This document shows, piece by piece, positions 1-14,287 of a DNA stretch of 64,000 nucleotides (positions are counted from its first letter, which is position 1; each line of letters opens with the position of its first letter). A program made the position numbers and the translations under genes. Under the pieces are notes generated by a model. That model saw only the letters and a program-made list of their open reading frames with translations. It was not told where the DNA came from and searched no databases. Source of the stretch: Lingula anatina (lineage: Eukaryota > Brachiopoda > Lingulata > Lingulida > Lingulidae); NCBI RefSeq assembly GCF_001039355.2, contig NW_019773659.1, forward strand, positions 83,922 to 147,921. Direction: 5' to 3'.

Positions 1-240
1 TTTCTTAAAGTCAAGTGAAAACAATTTTATTTCTTGTTCATTTGTTATGAAGCATGATACCTTGCCCTTTTGGTGGATTTACATATGGCACTCTCCCTAT
101 ATACCAACTACAGACTTGAAATATGATATGGGAAATATTTCTAAATAATTCTTCATTCGATTTTTTGCCTAAAATTTGAAAACATTAAAAATAGTTAACA
201 TTCGTGTTTTTCAAGCACTAAATGAAAAGAAAACTCATAC

Positions 241-341
241 CTTTCAATCACTCCACAGTTTCTTCCAGTTGTTATGGCACCACATTCAAGTAATTTGCGT
301 TTGAGTTGGTTCACAGTCAGCGACGCGTGCCCACGCTCCAT
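241..341 (-). CDS. First coding exon of a SAP-like-domain gene (partial)
   Basis: Reading leftwards from an ATG at 341, the strand encodes 33 codons plus two bases and ends in a GTATGA splice donor at 240. The peptide begins MERGHASLTVNQLKRKLLEC and continues with a G-A-x-T-T-G-R-N-x-x-V-I-E-R pattern. That is the usual shape of a SAP (SAF-A/B, Acinus, PIAS) helix-turn-helix, a small domain often used to bind DNA. The rest of the gene lies beyond the left edge, so its product is unknown. It starts about 630 bases from the UGT start and runs the other way, so the two could share a promoter region. This is a short call made by eye; the domain resemblance is fairly good and the gene identity is open. 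Confidence 0.55.
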
Positions 342-967
342 GTTTAAACTCTGGTGTAAAGACGCGAGCTAGATTCTGCGAGATTTTAGAAGGACTGCTT
401 TAACCCCCACGCCATCTAGCGGCAGACCCTCAACGCTGTTATACCCGGTAATGACACACCGGACTACACGCTTTTCTTTTAACGTAACTCATATGAGGTA
501 AAAGTTTTTAAACCGTCTTGTTTTATTCCTAGACATACACTGTAACTTTTAAACTGAAATATTAAATGTCAATTTGTACTGGTATATGACTCACCCAAAC
601 AGAGCACACAAATAAATGGCCACTTAAGAATGCTTTCTATGTGCCAGTGTACATTACGGTGTTAAATAATCTCACGTAAGTGAGGTTGGGTTGTATACGC
701 TACTTGATTATCGGTAAAATGCTGCCTCGGTGTAGCTCTTAAAACTAGGGCCGATGACAAACAATTTTTTACACATTTTACTTTTCAAACTTTACTATCG
801 TTGCTCACTGAAAACGTGAAATATTATGTATTCATTCTATTAATTCATAGATGAATGCACGTTTATATGTTTTAAATGTATTATCAGCATAAGATTAGAT
901 AACTAAAATATGTTTTATGACGCACAGTTTAAAATGACCCCCGGATCAGGCCTCAACAATAACTAAC
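342..967. other. Intergenic spacer between two divergent gene starts
   Basis: About 0.6 kb between the SAP-like exon and the UGT start codon. It is somewhat GC-richer near 360-470 and AT-rich after that. No gene or repeat was recognised. It probably contains the promoters of both neighbours, but no specific promoter motif was identified. Confidence 0.4.
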
Positions 968-2560
968 ATGGCTGACAGCGAGCGTATACTACCCTCGCTT
1001 TGTTTTTTGTCGGTATTCCTTTATTTTAATGGTGTCAATTCTGCAAAACTGCTAATGTTTCCTTTTACAATCGTTTTTAACTCCAGGGATGTGCACCTCG
1101 AAAGGATAGCTGCCAGGCTTCAAAATGAAGGACATGAAGTGACCTTGCTTGTTGCCAACCATTACAAATCTACTCGTGATTTAGCAGGTGTGACTCTTTT
1201 AAGGCTTCCTGCTTTATTAAAAGCAAAAGATGACAAAGAAGATGAATCATTGATTTCTTCACCACTGGTCAAAGTTGGCAAAGACCCAATTACCTGTTTC
1301 AGAGATCTTCTTGAAGAGGATCTGAGGTTGTGCGACGTTCTTTTTAAAGACAACCACGTCCTGCAAAAACTGAAGGAGGCTAACTACTCACTTTTACTGT
1401 TTGACTGGGAAAATCTTGGGGCATCAGCTATATTAGCTCAGTTTCTGGCAATTCCATCTATTTCCCTCAGTTATCAAGGATTTACAGAATATTGGTTGAT
1501 AACTCACCAACCGTCATTCTACGCTTACACCCCTCATTATCTCAGCCGTTTTTCAGACCACATGGGATTTTGGGAGAGGCTAGAAAACGTAAGGATGATG
1601 ATAAGTGATAACCTTTTGTATGATGAATTCATTTCGCGTGCTGAGGTTTTAAAATTGAGACATTTCCCGAATTCCAGTTGGCCGCACCTAAGGTACGCAC
1701 ACGAACGTGTGTCGATGCATTTGATTGCGCATGCCCACTTTGCCTTTGACTACCCGCGTCCAATTATGCCGCACGTGCAGACTATCCCCGGTCTTCTCTG
1801 GAACCCGCCAAAACCGCTTTCTAAACCGTTTGAAGATATAATGACATCTGCCACAAATGGCGTCATCATTGTTAGTTTTGGTACGGGATTCCCTACTCTG
1901 CCGAAAGCTAAGGCGGAGATTTTCGCCAAAGTATTTGCCAAACTTTCTCAGACGGTAATATGGCGCTACGTAGGACCCCCTCCGAGGTCGCTTGGAAACA
2001 ACACTCACCTTGTGAAATGGATTCCACAGAACGACGCCCTTGCACACCCGACAACCAAGCTGTTTATCACTCACTGTGGCGTTAGTAGCACGTGGGAGAC
2101 CCTATACCACGCCGTACCTGTGGTGGCCATGCCACTCTTGTGGGACCAATACCAGAATGCTAGAAAATTAACTGAACGCGCTAAGATGGGACAGACTGTC
2201 TCGTTCCTTACTCTTACTGAGACTGACTTAGAGAATGCCATCGAAAAAGTTTTAAAGGACAGATCTTACAAAGAGAACGCTCAAAAGATGTCTGTGCTTC
2301 TTCAAGATACCCCCTGGACGGGATATGAAGAGTTGTCGTATTGGATAAACTACGTCATACGTCACAACGGGACTCTGTTCCTTCATTCACAGCCTCAGTA
2401 CCTACTGACATGGTACCAGTATTTTCTGATTGATATCATTGTGTTCGTCACGGGGTTATGCTGCCTGGTCATTGTCGGGACCTTTATATGTCTGGTCGGC
2501 CTATGGCAAGTGCTTAAGCTGCTTTTGACATTTCCCACCAGAAAAATTAAAAATGCTTGA
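968..2560 (+). CDS. UDP-glycosyltransferase (UGT/GT1 family), intronless
   Basis: A 530-residue enzyme of the UGT family, which transfers a sugar from a UDP-sugar to small lipophilic acceptors at the ER membrane. Residues 1-25 form a signal peptide. The UDP-sugar signature covers about 351-395 (WIPQNDALAHP, then THCG, ending WDQYQN with the D393-Q394 donor pair). A membrane helix lies at about 486-512, and the short tail ends K-I-K-N-A, which fits a KxKxx ER-retrieval signal. The acceptor-side catalytic Asp is D146. The catalytic His expected in the N-terminal loop aligns without gaps, 16 residues before the conserved G-H pair, to Arg40. The length is normal and the frame is open. The single exon is notable because many animal UGTs have introns; a retrocopy origin is possible. 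The exact donor and acceptor cannot be told. Confidence 0.93.
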   Translation: MADSERILPSLCFLSVFLYFNGVNSAKLLMFPFTIVFNSRDVHLERIAARLQNEGHEVTLLVANHYKSTRDLAGVTLLRLPALLKAKDDKEDESLISSPLVKVGKDPITCFRDLLEEDLRLCDVLFKDNHVLQKLKEANYSLLLFDWENLGASAILAQFLAIPSISLSYQGFTEYWLITHQPSFYAYTPHYLSRFSDHMGFWERLENVRMMISDNLLYDEFISRAEVLKLRHFPNSSWPHLRYAHERVSMHLIAHAHFAFDYPRPIMPHVQTIPGLLWNPPKPLSKPFEDIMTSATNGVIIVSFGTGFPTLPKAKAEIFAKVFAKLSQTVIWRYVGPPPRSLGNNTHLVKWIPQNDALAHPTTKLFITHCGVSSTWETLYHAVPVVAMPLLWDQYQNARKLTERAKMGQTVSFLTLTETDLENAIEKVLKDRSYKENAQKMSVLLQDTPWTGYEELSYWINYVIRHNGTLFLHSQPQYLLTWYQYFLIDIIVFVTGLCCLVIVGTFICLVGLWQVLKLLLTFPTRKIKNA

Positions 2561-2627
2561 TACATATAATGTTGTGCATACTGGAATTTTAATGTTAAAT
2601 TTTAAGATGACAAGAAGGTTACGATTC

Positions 2628-2633
2628 AATAAA
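2628..2633 (+). promoter_or_regulatory. Poly(A) signal of the UGT gene
   Basis: AATAAA lies 68 bases after the UGT stop codon, in the expected place for a short 3' UTR. Confidence 0.6.
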
Positions 2634-2640
2634 AATACAA

Positions 2641-3012
2641 GGTTACAGCGTCGGTGCATGGCAAATAGCAATGCAGTGCCACTGCAGACGACATTTTGAT
2701 ATAATCTTAGCTGATCTGGAGGAGGGCCATAATTTTAGAGACTACAACATGCACGCTTTATCACGTTATTGGGGCTTTGATTTACTTGAGAAGAATTCGT
2801 GCTCGGAATGTACAGCTGGCTGACTCATGATTGGTCTATTTTGTATTGACGACTTTTTGGGTATTGTTGATGTAAATAATATGTTAGATAGATGAATATT
2901 TTACTGTAAAAATAATATTAGGCAATTAGTGTGTTAACGCCAGTTACAAAGACCCGTGTGCATATTCAGGTAGTCATAAAGAACTTAACCACAAATACAA
3001 TGGTTGTGTTAT
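2641..3012. other. Spacer between convergent UGT and ASNS 3' ends
   Basis: About 0.37 kb between the two converging genes. Both strands were searched for the missing C-terminal exon of asparagine synthetase (the region with Y-Y-Y-R and H-Y-W-x-P-K-W in human ASNS) and no convincing match was found. Confidence 0.35.
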
Positions 3013-7305
<4,293 letters not shown>

Positions 7306-8564
7306 TGTGTGATCAATAAAATGGGCAACAAAATCAATAATTAAAAAGACGAAGAACATGTGACTGGGATAAAAGTAATTACATGTGTAAAGTTATAACT
7401 AGAATAAAATAGAAAAAATGGGACCCACATTCGACTTCAATCATAACGTAAAACAGACTTAATTACCCCTTAGCTGGTCGAGGAGGAGTGTCAGACAATT
7501 AAACTGCACTTTATCAAGAATCCATGTAGATCTACTGGTACAATAAGTTTATTCTAAACGCTCCCTTACCTCACCATTTCTAGTGAAGATTAATGTTACT
7601 TTGAAACAATATTAATAACTCGCATCGTGACAGTGAATTGATTCAGAGATTCAGCCAAAGATATCGATCCAATTTCTCGCATTGAGGCTGATTTTTGGAG
7701 GTCTGCAACTAATAATTACTATGCACTACGGACTTACCTAATAATGAACGAGTGGCAGTAAATCTATGCCGAGAGTATGTAAAGTTTTCTCGACCTATTG
7801 ACCTACAGTTGTATCTATTAATATCTTGGTCATTGCTCTTCATATATAATATAGGTGAAGGTAAGCGTGTCGCAAGTGGGTCTAAATCTACCTAAGGCGA
7901 ACCCTCTCACACAAAGGATCGACGCCGTCTATATGACAACGGGTCGAAAGGTGACTTTTCACCACAGGTCAGGGGTCATTTTCGGCCAGCCATCGACACT
8001 TTAATATTCCTGCCAAAGCATAGAAATCCAGTTAAACATGGTCAGTGGAAATATGTGCACAACTTATTCACCTCAATGTTGCATACTCTCTTTTGTAACA
8101 GGCTCGGTATCATATTAGAAGCAACGATGAAGATTAAGATTGGGCGTATTCCAGTAATAAGCATATGGTAGATGTCGCAGTTAAGGCAATTTCTAATAGA
8201 TGGCGCAATGGATGCACACCGCACGTTGTCCTCTTCATTTGTTTTTAAGAGGGGTATCACACGAAAAAGTAAAAGCGGGATTCTTTTTCCCTTATTTGCT
8301 TCCTTAGAAACGTATTGTGTTTAAAAGTAAACATAAATCAAAGAATGTTGCAGGGTAGAACTAATCTTCCGTGATGATAAAAACAAAACGGTTAAAATCT
8401 TATACAGTTAATTTTGTGAAAATAAAAATTAAATAAAATGGAGACTTTGTCAATCTGATCGATTTACAGAACAAACTACAGATCCGTTTTCTGTTTTATT
8501 ATTATAGCACAAGTATAAGATTTTTGTTTGCGTTGTCAAGCGATATGCTGTTGAGAACGTAAAC
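7306..8564. other. ASNS upstream region, no gene seen
   Basis: About 1.3 kb before the ASNS start. It is largely repeated in unit 2 (12537-13745), so similarity between the two reflects duplication. No reliable ORF, TATA box or other element could be assigned. It should contain the ASNS promoter. Confidence 0.4.
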
Positions 8565-9178
8565 ACGTTTCAGAGACGTCGTTTGTGACGTGTTTGACAT
8601 TAAGAACAAATTCAAAACGGAAAACGTTTAGTTGTACTGTTGAAAAATAAATGATAAGAGAAATGTTTTTATTTTAAGGAATATGAATAAACAGCACATT
8701 CCATTCTATACAGAGAGACCATGATTGTTCGTCATCAGTGATACTGATAACAGAAAAAAATAATACTAAAAAAAAAAACAAAAAAAAAAACAACCAACAA
8801 AACAAACAGAAAAACCAAGACATGTAATAATCTCTTAAGAGATTATTACAGAGTGCAGCCATCTTTGGAGGTCACGNCACGTTTCAGAGACGTCGTTTGT
8901 GACGTGTTTGACATTAAGAACAAATTCAAAACGGAAAACGTTTAGTTGTACTGTTGAAAAATAAATGATAAGAGAAATGTTTTTATTTTAAGGAATATGA
9001 ATAAACAGCACATTCCATTCTATACAGAGAGACCATGATTGTTCGTCATCAGTGATACTGATAACAGAAAAAATAATACTTAAAAAAAAAAACAACCAAC
9101 AAAACAAACAGAAAAACCAAGACATGTAATAATCTCTTAAGAGATTATTACAGAGTGCAGCCATCTTTGGAGGTCACG
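8565..9178. repeat. Near-identical ~300 bp tandem copies around a single N
   Basis: The stretch starting cacgtttcagagacgtcg occurs before and again immediately after the N at 8877. The copies differ mainly in the length of the poly-A part. Unit 2 of the larger duplication holds only one copy (about 13740-14029). This pattern fits an assembly join of two versions of the same locus better than a real repeat. Confidence 0.8.
8823..8850. repeat. Perfect 28-bp palindrome (copy 1)
   Basis: A perfect dyad with centre TCTCTTAAGAGA. It recurs at 9125-9152 and 13978-14005, in each case downstream of a lectin gene end. It could form a hairpin in RNA or DNA; no function is shown. Confidence 0.85.
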
Positions 9179-9325
9179 TGGTCTGATAACAAGCTCAATC
9201 AGAATAATAGCCTGAACTTCCGTTTTTGTGATAAAACAGAATGTATTATATTTCTATGAGTTGTTTACAATGTTTTTATTGTGAAATATAGATCTCACAC
9301 GAAGAGTTATTATCCCTTTAAACAT
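9150..9325. mobile_element. Partial TTAA-type MITE downstream of lectin copy 1
   Basis: The sequence from the tggaggtcacgtggtc region to cgaagagttattatcccttt-TTAA matches, in reverse, the complete element at 35517-35820. Only one inverted-repeat end is present. Unit 2 carries the same fragment at about 14020-14183, so the insertion predates the duplication. Confidence 0.65.
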
Positions 9326-9432
9326 CAATGGTGGATAATACTTAAAGAGTGCATGTATGCGTAACGAACTCATGAATGCTTCCCCGGAGTATTCTGTAAG
9401 CGATATATTCACAGTAATTAGACAGTCTCGTC

Positions 9433-10973
9433 CTACGCTGTACCCGGGCATTTGTCTTCATAATATCTGTATCCAGTGTCTGCCTGCAAGTCTCCGTATT
9501 GGGCAGTGCTGGGCAGAAGTTCACAGACAAATTGGTCATTTCCAGCACAGAGAACGTTTATGGCAGCACACTCCCAGTGTTTCATACAGGAGATGCTGCA
9601 TTCGATGAGGCTGCCGACATTCAGCGTGGATATAGGCACAAGAGTTGCGCGAGCATCTGCTGCTACCTGTTGGAACTGCATTGATCTTCTAAACCCTAGA
9701 CAAAAAATAAAAAATAAATAAATAAATAAAAAACATTAATTCACAATGGGACTTGAAAGCTTATATCAAAAGTACCTGATTGACCGGTTCTGTCGACGTT
9801 ATATCAATTATAAAATGTGTCAGATTTACAGATTTTAGCTACTACATGTAGTATTTTCAACCTTTAAAACACATACATGTACATGTATTAACAAATAAAC
9901 AACGTGAAATACTTGAAGCCCGCCTGTAAAAGTGATTTTGATGGACCCATGAACTCACCATGGACCTCCACTTCACAAAGCTGCAAGGGATGTTCGTCAC
10001 TACCAACTTTGATGATCAAGACATATCGTCCTGTCAGTGGTGACCCACAGGACAGAGACGTGTTCCCCTCAGGTGCCACCCCCGGGTAACTGGCGCAGAG
10101 TTTGTACTGGTTGAATGATGAACTATCATCAAATGAGTTTCCGGCTCTCACTTCGAAATTATTCAGACGATAAGCTGAAAACAAAAAGTGAAAATTGTTA
10201 AATTTGACTCTACAATTTGCCATATATGCCTACATGTTGCGGCAAATTAAACAACAGACCAGTGATAAAAATCGTACAAGGTACGTAGACACACGGATTG
10301 AAAATGTGTCACTATTTGAGAAAAAAATGGAAAATGATTACAAAATATAGAATCAAAACTCACAATTGCCATCGCCACGGTTTGTTATGATAACACCGGC
10401 CACCTTCGCCGTGGTTTCTAAGTCCACCAGCCACCATGCTCCCTGACTACCATTGGTGTGGGAACAACTCCCATGTTTGTTTCTGTCGTCATAGTTACCA
10501 TCCACAGCACGACTGGCATGGAACAAAATTCCGTGTTTACTTTGGAAGGTGGAACTTTGGTATGTGGGTTTGCCTTTGGCCAAATTCTGGGTGCAACCTC
10601 TGCATGGTGTTGTACCTGCCGTGGAAAGATATCAATTATTATTATTATTATTATTTTCAACTATAAAATGGATGTTACAATGAAATACTAGTATACTGGT
10701 ATATGCTAATATATAATTTTCAATCTAAAGCGGATTGAAATGACTTTTAAGGAACAATTTCAAAGTCAGAAACAAATATATAACCACATGGATGAATAAT
10801 ATTATGATATTGTGTCATGCTGTATATCAAATTATTGCCAAAAACATTTTCAACTCTACGGCAGATCAATATTAAAACACCGCTTGTGGCTTGTACATTT
10901 TGTTTCTGCCAAACTTACCTAAAAATATCACAGTAATTCCGACAAGAAGCAGTCTTAGGGCCACCATGCTCAT
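9433..10973 (-). CDS. Secreted F-type lectin with C-terminal PAN/apple module, copy 1
   Basis: Four exons: 10919-10973 (signal peptide, MSMVALRLLLVGITVIFL), 10364-10615, 9959-10174 and 9433-9695, all GT-AG with phase-1 borders; about 261 residues. Exons 2-3 encode an F-type (fucolectin, F5/8C-like) domain: NLAKGKPTYQSST, ASRAVDG, WWLVDL, FEVRAG, GRYVLI and CEVEVHG. The fucose-binding pattern of the family, H-x26-R-x-D-x4-R, is complete. The Arg-Gly-Asp part is at the end of exon 2 and the last Arg is in exon 3. Exon 4 encodes a Cys-rich PAN/apple-like domain (ECSISC, WECAAINVLC, ending near KCPG). Such proteins commonly bind surface glycans in innate immunity or gamete recognition; the role here is inferred. 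Confidence 0.85.
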
Positions 10974-11693
10974 TTCAGACATCGATCATCGTTATTCCAG
11001 CAGATTTCAATGGCAGGCAAATCAAGAAAACGCTCCAATCTCGCCCCTGTTGGTGATTTGCTAAGAATGGAGTAACTGCAGAATATCCTAGGAGAAAAGT
11101 TCAGTTGATGCTTAGTTCAAAAGATCGCTAATGCGACTTGTATTCATCAGTTATCTAATAGATGGAAACAAAACTGAAACCGTGTGTTTTCTATGTGCAT
11201 GTCTCATGGAATAGAACCTTATCATTTATTCATCTCTATATTATTGTAACATCTTTTCGCTCTGTCAGTGTCAATTATAGCATTTGTTTTAATGTATTTT
11301 CGACTCATCATTATGCAACTGATCCGGCTCGTTCTCTCTCTCAGGTGAGCCATCACAATCAATAAAATTCCCTTTACATCGTCAAGGTGTTAAAAAGAAT
11401 AATTTTTCAAATTGCTTCCTAATGTATTTTTGTTTCACGTCCATGTTTTATTTATTATCAATTATTTTAAATTCAAAAATGAGTGATAGGTTGACCGTGC
11501 GTCCTTTCACATAGCCATTCGAGCTTTCATCACACGTTTGCAAAGTATATAAATCACCACATTATTTTCAAAGGAAACTAAATATTAACTATACCTTCAT
11601 AAAGTAATTCGTTGGAAGGTGGTTGTCTCTAAATAAGGTTGTGTGTGTGTGTGTGTGTGTGTGTGCGCACGCGTACGCGCGCAGAATTCGCAC
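10974..11693. other. Spacer upstream of lectin copy 1, containing the duplication joint
   Basis: Holds the lectin 5' flank and, at about 11638, the joint where unit 1 meets the GT/GCGC repeat of unit 2. No coding sequence was recognised. The flank matches 15878-16553 closely. Confidence 0.6.
11638..11685. repeat. (GT)n/GCGC repeat at the duplication joint
   Basis: The GT run starts directly after the unit 1 end motif aataaggtt. At the right end of unit 2 the same motif (16545-16553) is instead followed by unrelated sequence. The dinucleotide run therefore marks the recombination point. Confidence 0.85.
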
Positions 11694-12536
11694 CTTTTGA
11701 CTCAGAGCAAACAGCCAGAAAACCATCCTCTACCAAACGAAACGCTGGACGTACACTAAACGTGTCCCTGCCCACGCAAACTTTCCTCTTCAACGTATCA
11801 AGCAAAACAAATGCAAAGACCCCATCACGGTGCTGCGCGGCAAATTCTATGCCGCCATGGTTGTACAGATGCAAGATGGTCTCTCCGTCACTGTTTGTCT
11901 CAAAGTCAAAGCCAAACTGTTTCTGGATCTTAAAGGAAATATATCAGATAAATTTGATGTCATATGAAAAGAAACAAAGAAACACAAATTTAAAGAATGC
12001 AGAAAGGAGCATATCCGTACCGCCACAGCGTCAATTGCTCAGTTCCAACTTCGCCATGACCTTAAAAAGCAGTAAAAATCCTGATATATATTAAGGAACT
12101 CAGGTTGACTGTACACTGTAATGCTTTACTACTAACCCTCCTGAAAAGGCCTAACACCCAATTCTGAATATTAAAATTTTCTTTTATTTGTAAATTTGCA
12201 AAGAACCTTTGAGATATCTTGTCCATTAACAAACAGAATACAGATAATCCATCACTGTTGGCGAAAGTAATACGTGTTGTATCTTACCAGTTTGCAGTTA
12301 TATATCTCCCCGTTATATATCATCCACAAATGTGGTAAAGAATGGATCCTCATTGGCTGAATACCAAACGTGTCATCAACAACAGCCAGGTGGTAGAAGG
12401 CCATGCAGCAGTTCTTTAGATGGTTGACATTTTCAATGCGGAAAGCATCAGGACCACGATGGGCGATCTTCAAGGAATTGTTCCACTGCCCTGAGACATC
12501 AACGTCACTGCCAAATATTGCCCAAATCCCACACAT
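11694..12536 (-). pseudogene. ASNS: ASNS copy B, exons 1-2 only
   Basis: Exon 1 (12288-12536, 249 bases) and exon 2 (11694-11928, 235 bases) have the same lengths and splice sites as copy A. They keep Cys2, LAVVD and NGEIYN. The sequence then runs into the duplication joint, so exons 3-8, including the ATP-binding synthetase domain, are missing. Substitutions include GRDTFSV for GRDIFGV. A transcript might still begin here and could read into the lectin or downstream sequence, but a working synthetase cannot be made. This is a truncation caused by duplication, not a retrocopy. Confidence 0.88.
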
Positions 12537-14287
12537 TGTGTGATCAATAAAATGGGCAACAAAACCAATAATTACAAAGGCGACGATCATGTGACCAGCT
12601 GGGATAAAAGTAATTACATGTGTAAAGTTATAACTAAAATAAAATAGAAATGCTGGGGAGACAAGGTGGACTCTAATATTCATGTATTTCAAGTTAGGAA
12701 CAATATCAAAACTTCCTCTAGGAGCACGGATTAAAGACATTAAATACGAGATGAACGACCTCGCTTAGACTGCTATCCGACTGGATAGCCGACTACATAC
12801 AGTCGGCTTTAAGATTATTGGTCTAAGACCGTTTTACGAACCACTGGTCCACAATAAATGAAAAATAGATAAATGAATAAATTGTCAAGACAAACAAATT
12901 TTGCTCTATGGTTTTTGTGAAACGCAACTGTGTATAGTTCTTACCAGCCTATTCTAGGATTGACATTCAACTTCAACCATTACGGTAAACAGACTTAATT
13001 ACCCGTTACCTGGTCGAGGAGGAGTGTCAGACAATTAAACTGATTACATTGACTGCACTTTATCAATAATTCCCGCAGAGACAGAGGCAAGTTTATTCTA
13101 AACGCTCCCGTAGTTCACCATTTCTGTTGATGATGAATGTTTTTTTGAAACAATGTTGATAACTCATGCTGTGACAGTGAATTGATTCAGATTCCGCCAA
13201 AGATATCGATCCGAATTCTAACATGATAGAGGCTACTATTTGGAGGTCTGCAACTCAAAATTATTATGCATTACAGAACTGACTTTATAATGAACGAATG
13301 ACAGTAAATTGATGCTGAGATTCTGTAAAAGTTCTCTCGACCTATTGACCAACATGTATCTGTTGATATCTAGGCCATTGCCCTTCATTTTATATACATA
13401 TAATAAAGTTTAGGGTTAGCGTGAAGTTAGTAGGTTAAAATGTACCTAACGTGAACCCTCTCCCACAGGGGATCGACTTCGTATATGTCAACGGGTCACA
13501 AGGTAACGAGTACGTTTCACTGCGGGTCAGGGGTCATTTCTGGCCAGTCCTGGACACTTGAATACTCCTGTCAGAGCATGGAAATTCAGTTGTCCATGTT
13601 CAATGGAAATATGCTCACAAATTACTCAGTGTGCATACATACTTTTTTAACTGGCTCGGTATCTTATTAGAAATTTCGATGTAGAGTTGGAGTGGAGTAA
13701 GATTGGGCCAATTTCAATAATTAGCATGTAATAGAACGTATATTTCAGTGACGTCGTTTGTGACGTGTTTGACATTAAGAACAAATTCAAAACGGAAAAC
13801 GTTGCACTGTTGAAAAATAAGTGATAAGAGAATTGTTTTTATTTTAAGGAATATGAATAAACAACACATTCCATTCTATACAGAGAAACCATAATTGTTC
13901 GTCATCAGTGATACTGAAAACAGAAAAAAATAATACTTAAAAAAACATCCAACAAAATAAACAGAAAAACCAAGACATGTAATAATCTCTTAAGAGATTA
14001 TTACAGAATGTAGCTATCTATGGAGGTCACGTAGTCCGATGACAAGCTCAGATATCAGAATAATAGCCATAACTGCCGTTTTTGTGATGAAACAGAATAT
14101 ATCATATTTCTACGAGTTGTTTACAAAGTTTTTGTTGTGAAATATAGATCTCACACGAATAGTTATTATCCCTTTAAACATCAATGGTAGATAATACGTA
14201 AAGAGTGCATGTATGCGTAACGAACTCATGAATGCTTCCCCGGAGTATTCTGTAAGCGATTCATTTACAGAAATTAGACATCTCGTC
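12537..14287. other. Duplicated upstream/intergenic region of unit 2
   Basis: Counterpart of 7306-9432. Contains the single version of the segment doubled around 8877, the 28-bp palindrome (13978-14005) and the MITE fragment (about 14020-14183). No gene recognised. Confidence 0.5.

Noticed and set aside
1688-2074. 128-codon ORF antisense to the UGT
   Set aside because: Lies fully inside the well-supported UGT frame on the other strand and has no domain; a shadow ORF.
2741-2823. Plus-strand reading with S-R-Y-W resembling the ASNS C-terminus
   Set aside because: Wrong strand for ASNS copy A and only three or four residues agree; chance similarity.
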